This document shows positions 19,788 to 31,018 of a stretch of 64,000 bases of DNA, piece by piece. Made by a program: the position numbers and the translations under genes. This DNA comes from Marinilactibacillus sp. Marseille-P9653. GTDB lineage: Bacteria; Bacillota; Bacilli; Lactobacillales; Carnobacteriaceae_A. A model generated the notes under the pieces. That model saw nothing but the letters and a program-made list of their open reading frames with translations. It was not told where the DNA came from and made no database searches. Numbering within the stretch: position 1 is the first letter of the stretch; each line of letters opens with the position of its first letter. The stretch covers positions 1,909,005 through 1,973,004 of the forward strand of contig NZ_CAKAKH010000001.1 in assembly GCF_916618885.1 (NCBI RefSeq), given 5' to 3'.

Positions 19788-20798
19788 TTAAAGAGGTTTT
19801 TCAGGTAAGTCAAAATGTCGGTAGGCTTTAGCTGTTGCTACCCGACCTCTAGGTGTTCGCTGAATGAATCCCTCTTTCAAGAGATATGGTTCTACCATGT
19901 CTTCGATCGTCTCCATCTCTTCACCGATATTTGCAGACAATGTATTTAATCCGACTGGTCCACCATTATATAGAGTAATCATCGTCATCAGCAGTTTCTG
20001 ATCAACAGTATCCAGACCATGGCTATCGACTCTTAATAAGTCCAAAGCTTTAGAAGCAATGTCTTCATTAACGATTCCTTCACCGACGACTTCAGCATAA
20101 TCGCGTACCCTCTTGAGTAATCGGTTCGCGATACGTGGCGTTCCTCTTGATCTTCTGGCAAGTTCGATTGCGCCTGTTTCATCTGTTTGCGTATTCAACA
20201 CATCTGCCGTACGCTCCACAATTTCTTTTAAATCTTGTTCAGCATAATATTCCATATGTGATAGGATTCCAAAACGATCTCTTAAAGGCGCAGATAGTGT
20301 TCCGGCACGCGTTGTTGCACCTATTAGAGTGAATGGTGGCAAAGGAAAATGCACTGGATGGGCTGTTTCTCCTTGACCAATAATAATATCGATATAATAA
20401 TCTTCCATTGCTGAATAAAGCATCTCTTCAACGACTCTTGGTAGACGATGAATCTCATCTATAAACAAAATCCCACCTGGCTCTAAATCGTTCAATAGCG
20501 CAACTAAATCTCCCGGTTTCTCTATAGCCGGTCCACTCGTTGTTCTGATGGTCGCCTTCATTTCATTTGCTATAACCATTGCCATTGTTGTCTTTCCGAG
20601 TCCCGGCGGTCCATAAAGAAGGACATGGTCTAAAGCTTCTTCACGATTCTTTGCTGCTTCGATATAAATCAAAAGCTCTTGTTTGATTTTATCTTGGCCA
20701 ATATACTGATCAAAATATTGTGGACGTAAGGATTTTTCCAAAGAGCCTTCTGATGCACTCAATAAATCTTCCGACGTCAATCTATCTTCACTCTCCAC
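19788..20798 (-). CDS. ruvB: Holliday junction branch migration helicase RuvB
   Basis: AAA+ motor of the RuvABC resolvasome. Walker [10 protein letters not shown] is near residues 63-71, Walker B FIDEIHRL near 115, sensor 1 [18 protein letters not shown] near 163-180, and the C-terminal winged helix ends in RTPRGRVAT. The 336-residue length is standard. The start lies 24 bp downstream of ruvA. No ruvC is expected, since Firmicutes use RecU instead. Confidence 0.96.
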   Translation of the reverse strand: MESEDRLTSEDLLSASEGSLEKSLRPQYFDQYIGQDKIKQELLIYIEAAKNREEALDHVLLYGPPGLGKTTMAMVIANEMKATIRTTSGPAIEKPGDLVALLNDLEPGGILFIDEIHRLPRVVEEMLYSAMEDYYIDIIIGQGETAHPVHFPLPPFTLIGATTRAGTLSAPLRDRFGILSHMEYYAEQDLKEIVERTADVLNTQTDETGAIELARRSRGTPRIANRLLKRVRDYAEVVGEGIVNEDIASKALDLLRVDSHGLDTVDQKLLMTMITLYNGGPVGLNTLSANIGEEMETIEDMVEPYLLKEGFIQRTPRGRVATAKAYRHFDLPEKPL

Positions 20799-20822
20799 TA
20801 CTGCACCTCCTTTTTCATCTTA

Positions 20823-21434
20823 TTATTTCATTAATAATTTCAAGCCTTCTCTGATATAGGTATCTGTAGTCGTTTGTCCCATAGCTTCTAAAGACTTTTT
20901 AACTCTTACGACATCTCTCTTAGAATACCCTAGAGCTATCAATGCTTCTGTAGCTTCTTGTAAAGACAGGTTCCCATCATCTTCTTCAAATGACAACTCC
21001 TCTGAAAGTTGCCCAGTAAACTGATCAATACTTAATTCAGACAACTTCCCTTTCAAGTCCAGCACGATCTGAGAAGCTGTTTTCTTACCAACACCTGGAA
21101 ATTTCTGCAAGAATTTCACATCTTCTTGTTCGATTGCCTGAATAAGCCCTCTATGATTTTCATTAGCTAAGATAGCTAGTGCACTTTTCGGCCCGATTCC
21201 TGAAACATTGATCAGCTTCAAGAAAAGACCTTTCTCCTCGTGCGTTTTAAATCCGAAAAGATTGATATCATCTTGACTGACATTTTGGTATACATACAGT
21301 TGGACTTCTTGATTATGATAATCGGTATACCGAAAAGGATTCGCCATTAAAACGTGATATCCGATTCCGTTCGTTTCGATTACAAGATAACTTGGATAAA
21401 TGTGCGTAATGATTCCTTTTATGTATTCGTACAC
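20823..21434 (-). CDS. ruvA: Holliday junction DNA-binding protein RuvA
   Basis: Tetrameric junction-binding partner of RuvB. The N-terminal OB fold (residues 1-64, with GIGYHV) is followed by two helix-hairpin-helix motifs: VSGIGPKSALAIL near 78-90 and FPGVGKKTASQIVLDL near 113-128. The C-terminal domain III contacts RuvB (EATEALIALGYS). Length is 203 residues, as usual. Confidence 0.95.
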   Translation of the reverse strand: MYEYIKGIITHIYPSYLVIETNGIGYHVLMANPFRYTDYHNQEVQLYVYQNVSQDDINLFGFKTHEEKGLFLKLINVSGIGPKSALAILANENHRGLIQAIEQEDVKFLQKFPGVGKKTASQIVLDLKGKLSELSIDQFTGQLSEELSFEEDDGNLSLQEATEALIALGYSKRDVVRVKKSLEAMGQTTTDTYIREGLKLLMK

Positions 21435-21483
21435 ATAAGTTCCCCTTTTCAGCTAATTTCTCATCTATTGTAACATAGAAATA

Positions 21484-21514
21484 CCCAGCCCATAAAATTT
21501 TCCTAGGGGCTGGG
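21484..21514. terminator. Hairpin between msrB and ruvA
   Basis: Stem CCCAGCCC / GGGCTGGG with a 15-nt AT-rich loop. Read leftward it ends in TATTTCTATG, so it can serve as the terminator after msrB, though its T-run is weak. Confidence 0.65.
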
Positions 21515-21524
21515 AATCGTTTCT

Positions 21525-21968
21525 TTATGCGTTAAATTCAGGCAGATACTCTTCGTATCCTTCTTCTTTTAGTTTACTTTTAGGAATGAATTTCATCGCT
21601 GCAGAGTTGATACAGTAACGCAAACCACCTTGTTCCGGTATACCGTCTGTAAATACGTGTCCTAAGTGAGAATCTGCTTCACTACTTCTAACTTCTGTTC
21701 TTTCCATGCCATGAGTAGAATCTCTTAATTCTTTAACGCCTCGTTTTTGGATTGGTTTTGAAAAAGAAGGCCAACCACAACCAGCATCATATTTATCGTT
21801 AGAAGAAAATAGCGGTTCACCACTTACAACATCTACAAAAATTCCATCTTCATAAAAATCATCGTATTCACCAGTAAACGCTCGTTCAGTTGCACTGTTT
21901 TGAGTGACCTCGTATTGTTCTCTAGTTAAACGTTGTTTTAATTCTTCATCTGAAAATTGTTTTGCCAT
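21525..21968 (-). CDS. msrB: Peptide methionine-(R)-S-oxide reductase MsrB
   Basis: Repairs R-methionine sulfoxide in proteins. The C-terminal [11 protein letters not shown] contains the catalytic cysteine. GCGWPSF near residue 66 supplies the second cysteine region, and the zinc CxxC pairs of other MsrB proteins are absent. Length 147 is standard for a stand-alone MsrB, and no msrA is fused or adjacent. It lies between mutL and ruvA with its own gaps. Confidence 0.94.
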   Translation of the reverse strand: MAKQFSDEELKQRLTREQYEVTQNSATERAFTGEYDDFYEDGIFVDVVSGEPLFSSNDKYDAGCGWPSFSKPIQKRGVKELRDSTHGMERTEVRSSEADSHLGHVFTDGIPEQGGLRYCINSAAMKFIPKSKLKEEGYEEYLPEFNA

Positions 21969-22043
21969 GATACTATCCCTCCTGTTAACCTACATTGTAC
22001 CAATATATCGTGCAAAATTAAAGGTAATCCGCTCGTTTTTTTA

Positions 22044-23999
22044 CTAATGCGGATCTTGAATTCTTTTAAACATTTTTTCCATGTCATTATTTGTCATTTG
22101 TACCAGGACCGGACGTCCATGAGGACAGTTGTAAGGATTTTCTGTTTCTTTCAAGTCTTGTATCAGAACTCTTGCTTCGTTAGGATTTAGATAATGATTC
22201 GCTTTAATTGATCGTTTACAACTCATCATAATAGCCGTAGCTTCTCTGAATTTAGCAACAGATAAATCGTTCTTCTCAAGTAGAAAATCAATCATTTCCT
22301 GTACGATTGCTTCTTCTTGTCCAGCTTTGAACCATGCTGGATGACGACGAATCAGAAAACTGTTCTGACCAAAGTCTTCTAATTCAATCCCCGCTTTCAA
22401 CAGTTTGTCTGTATGCTCTCGAATGGTGATGGCATCATTTGAAGGATATTCCAGTACAATCGGAACGAGTAATTCTTGCTGAACCGTTCCATCTTTTTCG
22501 ATCTCTTTTCTGTAGTATTCATATTTAATTCTTTCTTGAGCGGCATGCTGATCAATAATATAAAGTCCATCTTCATTTTGAGCAAACAAATAGGTCCCAT
22601 GCATTTGACCAACATATTCTAGATGTGGAAATTCACGCACTGATTTTGCTTCTTTAAGCACTCTGTCTGCTGTCTTAAGTGGAGATTCAAGAACATGCTT
22701 CTCTTCTGGTAGCGAAGACTCCTCTGTAGACGGATCTACTGCTGTGTACTTCGGATCATGATGATTATCTTCACGAATATTCTGATGGCTTTCATGTCCA
22801 TACTGATCTTCAACTGAGTAAGCAGTCGGTTCATTTTTTTCGGCAAACGGGTCTTCTACTTCTTTGACTGGTTCTCTGAAAAGAGCCTGCTTGCATTCAG
22901 TAGGTTTTTTTGAGTCCGCACTTTCTTGCCAATTGAACGTCGTCTGTTCTATTTTATTCTGGCTAGTTTCTTTTTTACTGGAATGAATATTGCCTAGCGC
23001 ATTGGGTATCCTTTGTTGAGACTGCATCAGTCCCCCAACAGCCTGCTTGATCAGTTGAATGAGTTCTTTTTCACTACTGATCCTGACTTGTTGTTTCGTT
23101 GGATGTACATTGACGTCTAACAATAATGGATCCATCTCTATATTGACCAATGCTAAAGGATATCTGCCTACCATTAATTTGGAAGAATATCCGTCTACGA
23201 TTGCTTGGGACAATGCATAGTTCTTGATATGTCTACCATTGACGACAAGTGTCAAATATGATTTGCTTGCTCTGGTCAGTTCAGGTAATGAAACATAACC
23301 TGAAACAGTGAAGTCAAAGTTTGACGCTTCGATGGCTTGCATCTTTTTAGCAGCATCTACACCGTATACACCAGCAATGGCTTGTCTCGCATCTCCATTA
23401 CCTACTGTTTTCAGCAACTGATTTTGGTCACTGAACAATCTAAAACTAATTTCAGGATGAGATAACGCAATTCGGTTGATCGTATCACTGATGTGCGCCA
23501 GTTCAGTTTTAAGTGTTTTGACGTATTTGAGTCGAGCAGGTGTATTGAAAAATAGTTCTTCAACTTTAATCATTGTTCCTCTTCTAGAAGAAGAAGGGTG
23601 ATTCTCAATGATTTCTCCCGCTTTCAACACGACTCTTCTACCTGGGAGATTTTGCTGAGAAGTCTCGATGGTGATCATAGAGACTGAAGCAATACTGGGT
23701 AAAGCTTCTCCTCTGAATCCAAGCGTTCGAATACGAAAAAGATCTTCATTTGAAATCAGTTTACTAGTTGCATGACGTTCAAATGCTTTTTGAACCTCAT
23801 CTGACTGGATGCCTTCTCCATCATCTGTTACTTGAATAGATTTAAGCCCAGCTTCTTCTACGTAGATATCGATTTTTGTACTTTTTGCATCAATTGAATT
23901 TTCCACCAGTTCCTTTACAACTGATGCCGGTCTTTCAATGACCTCACCGGCTGCTATCTGGTTGGCTAAAATAGAAGACATGATTTTGATCTGGGACAT
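22044..23999 (-). CDS. mutL: DNA mismatch repair endonuclease MutL
   Basis: GHKL ATPase that links MutS mismatch recognition to strand incision. ELVENSIDA, DDGEGI and LGFRGEALPSI are the N-terminal ATPase motifs. The C-terminal domain carries DQHAAQERIKYEYY, which matches the DQHA(x)2E(x)4E endonuclease motif, plus SCKRSIKA and CPHGRP. This is therefore the nicking type found where MutH is absent. The start is set at ATG 23999 with AAAGGAG 8 nt upstream. The longer frame from 24020 begins before this ribosome site. It follows mutS by 33 bp. Confidence 0.95.
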   Translation of the reverse strand: MSQIKIMSSILANQIAAGEVIERPASVVKELVENSIDAKSTKIDIYVEEAGLKSIQVTDDGEGIQSDEVQKAFERHATSKLISNEDLFRIRTLGFRGEALPSIASVSMITIETSQQNLPGRRVVLKAGEIIENHPSSSRRGTMIKVEELFFNTPARLKYVKTLKTELAHISDTINRIALSHPEISFRLFSDQNQLLKTVGNGDARQAIAGVYGVDAAKKMQAIEASNFDFTVSGYVSLPELTRASKSYLTLVVNGRHIKNYALSQAIVDGYSSKLMVGRYPLALVNIEMDPLLLDVNVHPTKQQVRISSEKELIQLIKQAVGGLMQSQQRIPNALGNIHSSKKETSQNKIEQTTFNWQESADSKKPTECKQALFREPVKEVEDPFAEKNEPTAYSVEDQYGHESHQNIREDNHHDPKYTAVDPSTEESSLPEEKHVLESPLKTADRVLKEAKSVREFPHLEYVGQMHGTYLFAQNEDGLYIIDQHAAQERIKYEYYRKEIEKDGTVQQELLVPIVLEYPSNDAITIREHTDKLLKAGIELEDFGQNSFLIRRHPAWFKAGQEEAIVQEMIDFLLEKNDLSVAKFREATAIMMSCKRSIKANHYLNPNEARVLIQDLKETENPYNCPHGRPVLVQMTNNDMEKMFKRIQDPH

Positions 24000-24032
24000 T
24001 TCTTTGGCTCCTTTCTCCATTCAGATGGGCAT

Positions 24033-26657
24033 TTATTTGAGTTTATCTTGTAAGTCATTCAGTAATGTCATTGCTTGTAGCGGTGTCAAGTTCATAATAT
24101 TGGTAGCTTTAATCATCTCTAAGGCAGCTACTTCTCTCTCAGCTGATTCGGATACAAATAAAGACAATTGCTCATCCCGTGTTTCCTGAACTTTTTTGTT
24201 GCTTTCTTGTTTCCGAGAAGGCGCTACTGCAGTTTCTTTTTCCGTAGATTGATCGAATAGTCCTGCTTGTTTTTGTTCCAATTCAGTCAATATCCCTGAA
24301 GCACGGCCAATCAAAGTGTCCGGTAGTCCTGCTAGTTTTGCAACTTGAACACCGTAACTTTTATCAGCCGGGCCTTCAAGCATTTTATGAAGGAATACAA
24401 GCTGTCCCTCTTCTTCTACAGCGCCAACGTGAATATTCTTCAAATGATCCAATCGGTCTTCTAAAACGGTCAATTCATGGTAATGGGTAGAAAATAACGT
24501 CTTAGCCCCAATTTTATCATGAACATATTCTATGATGGCTTCTGCGAGAGCCATTCCGTCGTAGGTTGCGGTTCCGCGTCCAATTTCATCGAACAGTAGT
24601 AAACTTTTATCTGTGGCAAACTCTATCGCATGATTTGTTTCCATCATCTCAACCATAAATGTACTTTGTCCACCAATCAAATCGTCCATTGCTCCGATAC
24701 GTGTAAATATACGATCAAATATGGGTAGTTTAGCGTATTTTCCTGGAACGTAACAGCCGATTTGAGCCATAATAACCGTCAAGGCCAATTGTCTCATATA
24801 GGTACTTTTACCGGACATATTCGGTCCTGTAATTAGAAGAATGTCTGTGTCTCCTTCTAATTCAACATCATTGGGCACATAGACTTGTTCTTTCATTACT
24901 TTTTCTACAACTGGATGGCGCCCTTCTTTGATTAAAATATCTTGAGACGTTGTGTTGAATTCAGGGCGAACATAATCATACGTTTCACTGATACAAGCAA
25001 ACGACTGAAAACAATCAATTTCAGCAACAATACTAGCCAGTTTTTGTAATCGTTTAATTTGTTTTTTTACTTGTTCACGAATTTCGATAAACAACTCATA
25101 TTCAAGCGCTTTGGATTTTTCTTCTGCTTCTAAAATTAACGCTTCTTTTTCTTTTAAGTCCGGAGTGCTATAACGTTCCGCGTTCGTTAAAGTCTGCTTT
25201 CTTTGATACCTCTGCTCATCAATTTTATCAATATTGGATCGAGTCACTTCGATATAATAACCAAAAACTTTATTGAAGCCGATTTTCAAATTCTTGATGC
25301 CAGTCAGTGATCGCTCTTCTGCTTCCATATTCGCGATCCACTTCTTGCCATTGATCATAGCATCTTTATATTCGTTAAGCTGATCCTGATAGCCCATTTT
25401 AATGATTTCACCATCTGTGATAGATAAAGGAGGCTCTTCCTCAACTGCTGTTTCAATCAATTCCGCAATTTCTTCTACAGGATCAAGTTGCTTAAGCAAC
25501 TCATCCCATTCATGATTTGCGTTCATTCCTTCTATAATCTGAATCAATTTCGGAATTTGATTCAAAGAGTTTTTTAATTGAATTAGATCACGTGCGTTTA
25601 CTGTTCCAAAGGCAACTCTTCCAGCTAGTCGTTCAAGGTCGTAAATACTCGTCAGCGTATCTGTTAAATCTGTTCTTTCAAAGAAATGATTGATTAAAAC
25701 ACTTACAATATTTAACCGATTTTCTATCGCTTTTTTAGATATCAGTGGTTTTTCGAGCCATTGTCTCAGCTTTCTCCCACCCATAGCTGTTTTGGTTTCA
25801 TCGAGTAACCAGAGTAACGTACCTTTCTTTGATCCATCTCTTAAAGAAGTCGATAACTCTAGATTGCGGCGGGCTTCTTGACCATAAATCATATAATGAG
25901 ACGTTTCATATTGCTGCGCCGGTTGCAGATGATCCAGACTACGCATTTGAGTTTTGATCAGATAAGTCAGCAGAAGGTCAATTACCTTATGAATCTGCTT
26001 GTCTGCGCACTCTTTTTTCAATTCTTCTAGTGCCGTTACCTCGATGGTTTCTATCGATATTAAGGACACAAGAATATCCAGTTCCGTCTCTAATCTTTCG
26101 ACGAGAACCGGATCCTGATTTCTTTCAAATAAAACTTCCTTGATTTTCAGAGACTGCAATTCTGTTTTGATTTCCTCTTGAGAATGTAATTTTGTTGCTT
26201 TTAATTCTCCGGTGGTTAAATCCGTATAAGCCAGTGTATAATGCTCATCCACTTTCAATACTGCTGCAATGTAATTATTTTCTTTAGCTTGAACAGATGA
26301 TGCGTTCATCACTGTTCCAGGAGTGATCACTTGTACGACTTCTCGCTTTACCATTCCCTTTGCCAACTTAGCATCTTCAACTTGCTCGCAGATGGCTACT
26401 TTATACCCTTTTTCTATTAATGCATCAATATACCTCTGCGCAGAATGATGGGGTACACCACACATTGGAATTTGTTCTTCTGCGTTTTTATTTCTACTAG
26501 TCAACGTCAATTCCAACATTTGTGCTACTTCTACGGCATCATCGAAAAACAGTTCATAAAAATCGCCAAGTCTGTAAAACAAGTAAGCGTCAGGATACTG
26601 TTCCTTGATCTTTAAATATTGTTCCATCATGGGTGTGTGTTTTGTCTTTTGAGGCAT
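24033..26657 (-). CDS. mutS: DNA mismatch repair protein MutS
   Basis: Mismatch recognition ATPase. The N-terminal FYRLGDFYELFFDDA contains the Phe-x-Glu mismatch wedge. TGPNMSGKSTYMRQ is the Walker A near residue 610, followed by LLFDEIGRGTATYDG and the STHYHEL switch. A C-terminal beta-clamp and tetramer region follows. The 874-residue length is typical. It is the first gene of mutS-mutL. Confidence 0.96.
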   Translation of the reverse strand: MPQKTKHTPMMEQYLKIKEQYPDAYLFYRLGDFYELFFDDAVEVAQMLELTLTSRNKNAEEQIPMCGVPHHSAQRYIDALIEKGYKVAICEQVEDAKLAKGMVKREVVQVITPGTVMNASSVQAKENNYIAAVLKVDEHYTLAYTDLTTGELKATKLHSQEEIKTELQSLKIKEVLFERNQDPVLVERLETELDILVSLISIETIEVTALEELKKECADKQIHKVIDLLLTYLIKTQMRSLDHLQPAQQYETSHYMIYGQEARRNLELSTSLRDGSKKGTLLWLLDETKTAMGGRKLRQWLEKPLISKKAIENRLNIVSVLINHFFERTDLTDTLTSIYDLERLAGRVAFGTVNARDLIQLKNSLNQIPKLIQIIEGMNANHEWDELLKQLDPVEEIAELIETAVEEEPPLSITDGEIIKMGYQDQLNEYKDAMINGKKWIANMEAEERSLTGIKNLKIGFNKVFGYYIEVTRSNIDKIDEQRYQRKQTLTNAERYSTPDLKEKEALILEAEEKSKALEYELFIEIREQVKKQIKRLQKLASIVAEIDCFQSFACISETYDYVRPEFNTTSQDILIKEGRHPVVEKVMKEQVYVPNDVELEGDTDILLITGPNMSGKSTYMRQLALTVIMAQIGCYVPGKYAKLPIFDRIFTRIGAMDDLIGGQSTFMVEMMETNHAIEFATDKSLLLFDEIGRGTATYDGMALAEAIIEYVHDKIGAKTLFSTHYHELTVLEDRLDHLKNIHVGAVEEEGQLVFLHKMLEGPADKSYGVQVAKLAGLPDTLIGRASGILTELEQKQAGLFDQSTEKETAVAPSRKQESNKKVQETRDEQLSLFVSESAEREVAALEMIKATNIMNLTPLQAMTLLNDLQDKLK

Positions 26658-26709
26658 TTACCTCACCTCTCTATATCTAAAATAAAGGATTCGTTTCATC
26701 TATACCTGC

Positions 26710-27513
26710 TTAATCAAAAAACGGTGTATCTTCATCAATACGAATAGGTATAATGGATTTGGCTTTCCCTGTTGTATCGTTTAATTCTATAAAACATCCA
26801 TTTAATTTCTTTCGACCAGTTTCTGGCACTTCAAATCGAGCTGGTAACTGTGTAAGGAACTTTTCAATAATGGCTTCTTTTTTCATTCCAAGTACACCAT
26901 CATAAAAGCCTGTCATCCCAGCATCAGACATGTATCCTGTTCCTCCAGGTAAGATTCTATGGTCATTGGTCTGGACATGCGTGTGTGTCCCTACAATCGC
27001 TGATACTTTACCATCCATATACCAGCCCATTGCCTCTTTTTCGCTTGTTACTTCAGCATGAAAATCAATAAAGATATGAGGCGTTCTTTTTCTGGCTTCT
27101 TCTACCAGTTCCATTCCTACTCTGAAAGGATCTTCAAGATCTGCCATAAACACTCTACCATGTAGGTTGATTACTGCTAATTCTTGTTGATTGATTTTAA
27201 TATAAGCAATCCCTTTTCCTGGGATTCTGGAAAGATTTGGATAGTTTGCTGGACGAATCAGTTTCTTGGAGTCATCTATAAAATCGACGATCTCTCTTTT
27301 GTCCCAAGTATGGTTTCCCATTGTTACAGCATCAACACCACATTGAAGAAACTCCTTGTAGATCTTTTCTGTAATGCCTCTGCCACCGGCTGCATTTTCT
27401 CCATTTAAAATCGTTGCCTGTGGCTTGTATTTTGCTTTTAGCTTGGGTAGATACTCCTGGACCATTTCTCGTCCCATAGAGCCGACTACATCCCCAATAA
27501 ATAGTATTTTCAT
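26710..27513 (-). CDS. ymdB: Metallophosphodiesterase YmdB
   Basis: Calcineurin-like cyclic-nucleotide phosphodiesterase of the YmdB family (2'3'/3'5'-cNMP), linked in Bacillus to biofilm and motility choice. Metal-binding motifs: GDVVGSMGR, NGENAAGG, GNHTWDKRE, DFHAEVTSEK and GTHTHVQTND. Length 267 is normal. The conserved rny-ymdB neighbourhood is kept, but a strong terminator follows rny, so ymdB has its own promoter. Confidence 0.93.
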   Translation of the reverse strand: MKILFIGDVVGSMGREMVQEYLPKLKAKYKPQATILNGENAAGGRGITEKIYKEFLQCGVDAVTMGNHTWDKREIVDFIDDSKKLIRPANYPNLSRIPGKGIAYIKINQQELAVINLHGRVFMADLEDPFRVGMELVEEARKRTPHIFIDFHAEVTSEKEAMGWYMDGKVSAIVGTHTHVQTNDHRILPGGTGYMSDAGMTGFYDGVLGMKKEAIIEKFLTQLPARFEVPETGRKKLNGCFIELNDTTGKAKSIIPIRIDEDTPFFD

Positions 27514-27670
27514 TTAACTTCCTCTTCTCCATTCAGTAACTATTATTTTACCAGTATTGATAGGATAAAATCAAAGTGAATTGACAAAGATACTTTCCCT
27601 TACGTACGCTTCGACATCTGCAATTATTCAATCTTAAACTTATTCATTCTTTACACTATACATCCATATC

Positions 27671-27703
27671 AAAAAAAGAAGAACAGCGAAAGCTGTTCTT
27701 CTT
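27671..27703 (-). terminator. Intrinsic terminator after rny
   Basis: Read leftward, AAGAAGAACAGC / GCTGTTCTTCTT forms a perfect 12-bp stem with a 4-nt loop and then T7. Confidence 0.93.
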
Positions 27704-27723
27704 GGATGACATTGTTCATTTAA

Positions 27724-29289
27724 TTATTTTGCGTATTCAACAGCTCTAGTCTCGCGAATGACCGTTACTTTAATATGTCCCGGATAATCCATATCTTCCT
27801 CGATTTGTTTCCGAACACTCCGTGCTAATTTAGCGGACATGCTATCGTCTAGCTGATCCGGTCTAACAATAATGCGAATTTCTCTACCAGCTTGTATTGC
27901 ATAACTTTCTTTGACACCTTCAAATCCATTAGAAATTCTTTCAAGATTTTCAAGTCTCTGTAGATAGTTTTCAAGAGATTCGCTTCTAGCGCCTGGTCTT
28001 GCTGCAGAAATTGAATCTGCCGCTTCTACAAGCACAGCAATGATCGAGCTTGCTTCAACATCTCCATGATGGGAAGCAATTGCATTGATGACCGTTTCGC
28101 TTTCTTGATATTTCATCGCTATTTGAGCACCGATCTCAACGTGAGATCCTTCTACTTCGCTATCCAATGCTTTACCAATATCGTGCAATAATCCAGCTCT
28201 CTTAGCTAGCTGAATATCTTCTCCAAGTTCTGCTGCCATTACACCAGCAATTTTGGCCACTTCGATTGAGTGATTCAAAACATTTTGACCATAGCTTGTT
28301 CTAAAGTGTAAGCGCCCGATTATTTTAATGAAATCAGGATGTATTGAGTGAATACCTAAATCAAAAATAGCTTCTTCACCAATTTCTCGGATACGTTCAT
28401 CCATTTCTTTTCGAGATTTTTCTACTGCTTCCTCGATTCGTCCTGGATGGATTCGTCCATCTGAAATCAGTTTTTCAAGTGCCATTTTAGCTGTCTCACG
28501 ACGTATAGGATCAAATCCACTTAATACGACTGCTTCTGGTGTATCATCGATTATTAGATCCATACCTGTCAAGCTCTCAAGCGTACGTATATTACGTCCT
28601 TCTCGTCCTATGATACGACCTTTCATATCATCATTCGGTAAGTTTACTACGCTGACAGTTGTTTCGGTAACTTTGTCTGCTGCAGAGCGTTGTATGGCTT
28701 GAGTAATTAAGTTTTTGGCTCTACGGTCAGCTTCTGATTTCGCTTTGTCTTCATATTGTTTGACCATGATTGCTAATTCACGAGATAATTCTTTTTCTGT
28801 TTGAGATAAAACGATTGATTTCGCTTCTTCTTGAGATAAAGCAGCAACAGCCAGTAATTTCTCTTGCTGTTCTGTAATTAAATCCTCAGCTACTTGCTCC
28901 AAGTCTTCAATCGCTTTTTGTCTACTTGTCAAACGATCTTCTCTACTTTGTAAAGAACTTTCTCTCTTATCAATCGTATTAGCTTTTCGTTCAAGATTGT
29001 CTTCTCTCTGGTCCAAACGATTTTCTTGACGTGCTACTTCAGAGCGTCTTTCTTTTAACTCCCATTCTACTTCTGTTCGATAAGAATGGATTTCCTCTTT
29101 GGCCTCTAACAACGCTTCTTTCTTCAAGGTTTCAGCTTCTTTGTTAGCATCTTCTACTATGTTCTCGGCTGTTTTTCTTGAATCAGCAAGTCTTTTTTCA
29201 AAGCTTTTTCTATTGAAATTAGCTCCTACGAAAAATCCGATGATTAAAGTAACGATAGCGAAGGCTACTGAGTATAAAAGAGTAGTCAT
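27724..29289 (-). CDS. rny: Ribonuclease Y
   Basis: Membrane-anchored endoribonuclease that starts mRNA decay. An N-terminal transmembrane helix (residues 4-24) is followed by a long charged coiled coil (about 30-200), a KH domain with [12 protein letters not shown] near 227, and an HD domain with GLLHDIGKA near 365 binding the catalytic metals. Length is 521, as expected. The gene is monocistronic, with a terminator after it and a 315-nt non-coding leader region before it. Confidence 0.95.
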   Translation of the reverse strand: MTTLLYSVAFAIVTLIIGFFVGANFNRKSFEKRLADSRKTAENIVEDANKEAETLKKEALLEAKEEIHSYRTEVEWELKERRSEVARQENRLDQREDNLERKANTIDKRESSLQSREDRLTSRQKAIEDLEQVAEDLITEQQEKLLAVAALSQEEAKSIVLSQTEKELSRELAIMVKQYEDKAKSEADRRAKNLITQAIQRSAADKVTETTVSVVNLPNDDMKGRIIGREGRNIRTLESLTGMDLIIDDTPEAVVLSGFDPIRRETAKMALEKLISDGRIHPGRIEEAVEKSRKEMDERIREIGEEAIFDLGIHSIHPDFIKIIGRLHFRTSYGQNVLNHSIEVAKIAGVMAAELGEDIQLAKRAGLLHDIGKALDSEVEGSHVEIGAQIAMKYQESETVINAIASHHGDVEASSIIAVLVEAADSISAARPGARSESLENYLQRLENLERISNGFEGVKESYAIQAGREIRIIVRPDQLDDSMSAKLARSVRKQIEEDMDYPGHIKVTVIRETRAVEYAK

Positions 29290-29604
29290 TTGGTCACCTC
29301 CGTATCATTATTTAGTTTGCATTTAATTCATGTATAAAAAAGTCAGGTACTATTTATGTTAAGCAACGACCGTTTTCAATTACTGAGAACGTACGTCAGT
29401 TATAATAATGTGTTTATGATTAACATAATTGTGTAACAGACAATCTAATTTTAAAGGTCTTATGTCTATGTGTCAATACAGTTTGTAGAAAGAGAAGGAT
29501 TTTAAACCTTTTTGTTGAAATATTGTTTAAAAGAACTTCATTATTACTCACTTCAATCAGCCTTAATTTTCTTTTTTCAGCACGATATAATCAAAATATA
29601 ACCG
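29290..29604. other. Non-coding region upstream of rny
   Basis: AT-rich, without an open frame that has a ribosome site. It must hold the rny promoter; on the minus strand a TATAAC-type -10 candidate lies around 29400-29410. I see no riboswitch or other conserved leader fold here. Confidence 0.4.
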
Positions 29605-29642
29605 AAAAGCACCACACAAATAAAGAATTTGTGTGGTGCTTT
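29605..29642 (-). terminator. Intrinsic terminator after recA
   Basis: Stem AAGCACCACACAAA / TTTGTGTGGTGCTT with an 8-nt loop. Read leftward it ends in TTTTC, and A/T runs flank both sides. Confidence 0.9.
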
Positions 29643-29660
29643 ACTTCATTTTAGAAAGGA

Positions 29661-30791
29661 TTAAACATCTAACGTTTCAGAGTCAGATTCTGTTTCACTT
29701 TCATTCCCTGTTTCTTCTGATCCGATAACATCGGGACTTTCTTCAAGTTTAATGACACCAGCGTCTCCGCTTAACTTGTTAACAAACTCGATATCTTCTT
29801 CACTACCAATATCGTAAGCAACACGAACTCGTTTTTCAATTTCGAGGCGCATTTCAGGGTGATCTGTAAGGTATTGTTTTGAGTTCTCACGACCCTGTCC
29901 AATTCTTTCTTCACCGTATGAGTACCACGCACCAGCTTTATCAATAATCTCAGCGTCAGAGCCCATATCTACTAGTTCTCCAACTTGAGAAATACCTTCA
30001 CCGTACATAATATCTACTAAAGCTACTTTGAATGGCGGTGCAACCTTGTTTTTAACTACTTTAATTTTAGTTTTGTTACCTGTCATATCTTTACCAGACT
30101 TGATAGCTTCACTACGACGTACTTCTAATCTGACTGTCGCGTAGAACTTCAACGCACGTCCACCAGGAGTCGTTTCAGGGCTACCAAACATAACACCGAC
30201 TTTTTCACGAATCTGATTGATAAACAGCGCAATTGTTTTGGTTTTATTAATTGATCCCGATAGTTTACGGAGAGCTTGTGACATCAAACGTGCTTGAAGA
30301 CCAACGTGAGAAGCACCCATTTCTCCATCAATTTCTGCTCGAGGCACTAATGCTGCTACAGAGTCAATAACAACCATGTCCACTGCACCACTTGAAACAA
30401 GTGCATCTGCAATCTCTAATGCTTGTTCACCTGTATCTGGCTGAGAAAGTAATAACTCATCTATATCTACACCCAAGGCACGTGCATATTTAGGATCTAG
30501 TGCATGCTCAGCATCTATAAATGCCGCAATACCACCATTAGCTTGTATAGAAGCAATTGCATGTAAAGCAACTGTTGTTTTACCAGAACTCTCTGGTCCG
30601 TATACTTCGATAATACGTCCACGAGGGTATCCGCCTATACCTAATGCAACATCTAACGCAAGAGAACCACTTGGTACGGTTTTAACTTGAGTATCGATTT
30701 TTTCGCCCATTTTCATAATAGACCCTTTACCGAAATTTTTCTCAATCTTGCTTAGTGCTGCATCTAGTGCTTTTCTACGATCATCTGTCAT
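29661..30791 (-). CDS. recA: Recombinase RecA
   Basis: Strand-exchange ATPase and SOS co-protease. Walker [10 protein letters not shown] is near residues 65-73, [14 protein letters not shown] marks Walker B and loop L1, and the [15 protein letters not shown]2 region follows. The C-terminal 40 residues are very acidic, as in other lactic acid bacteria. Length is 376. A LexA-like box lies about 200 bp upstream. The gene follows cinA but is separated by 227 bp, so it has its own promoter. Confidence 0.97.
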   Translation of the reverse strand: MTDDRRKALDAALSKIEKNFGKGSIMKMGEKIDTQVKTVPSGSLALDVALGIGGYPRGRIIEVYGPESSGKTTVALHAIASIQANGGIAAFIDAEHALDPKYARALGVDIDELLLSQPDTGEQALEIADALVSSGAVDMVVIDSVAALVPRAEIDGEMGASHVGLQARLMSQALRKLSGSINKTKTIALFINQIREKVGVMFGSPETTPGGRALKFYATVRLEVRRSEAIKSGKDMTGNKTKIKVVKNKVAPPFKVALVDIMYGEGISQVGELVDMGSDAEIIDKAGAWYSYGEERIGQGRENSKQYLTDHPEMRLEIEKRVRVAYDIGSEEDIEFVNKLSGDAGVIKLEESPDVIGSEETGNESETESDSETLDV

Positions 30792-30984
30792 TAATATATT
30801 CTCCTCCTATTGATTCAGGACTTAATTTTGATATACTTTTATGCTTACCACTACTATTTAACCTACACATTTAATGCTTTTTTATAGATCAATCATCTTG
30901 GGGATTTACTCTATTTATGGCAAACGTGCATTCTCTACTACTCTATTATTTTACTGTTTTTCTGAACAAAAAGCAAGCTTAAAT

Positions 30985-30998
30985 CGAACATTTATTCG
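30985..30998. promoter_or_regulatory. LexA/DinR-like box upstream of recA
   Basis: CGAACATTTATTCG agrees with the Firmicutes SOS box (CGAAC-N4-GTTCG) at all but one of the ten defined positions. It is the only such site seen in the cinA-recA gap, about 194 bp before the recA start. Direct LexA binding is inferred. Confidence 0.45.
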
Positions 30999-31018
30999 CA
31001 ATAAGTATACTTTTCGTC

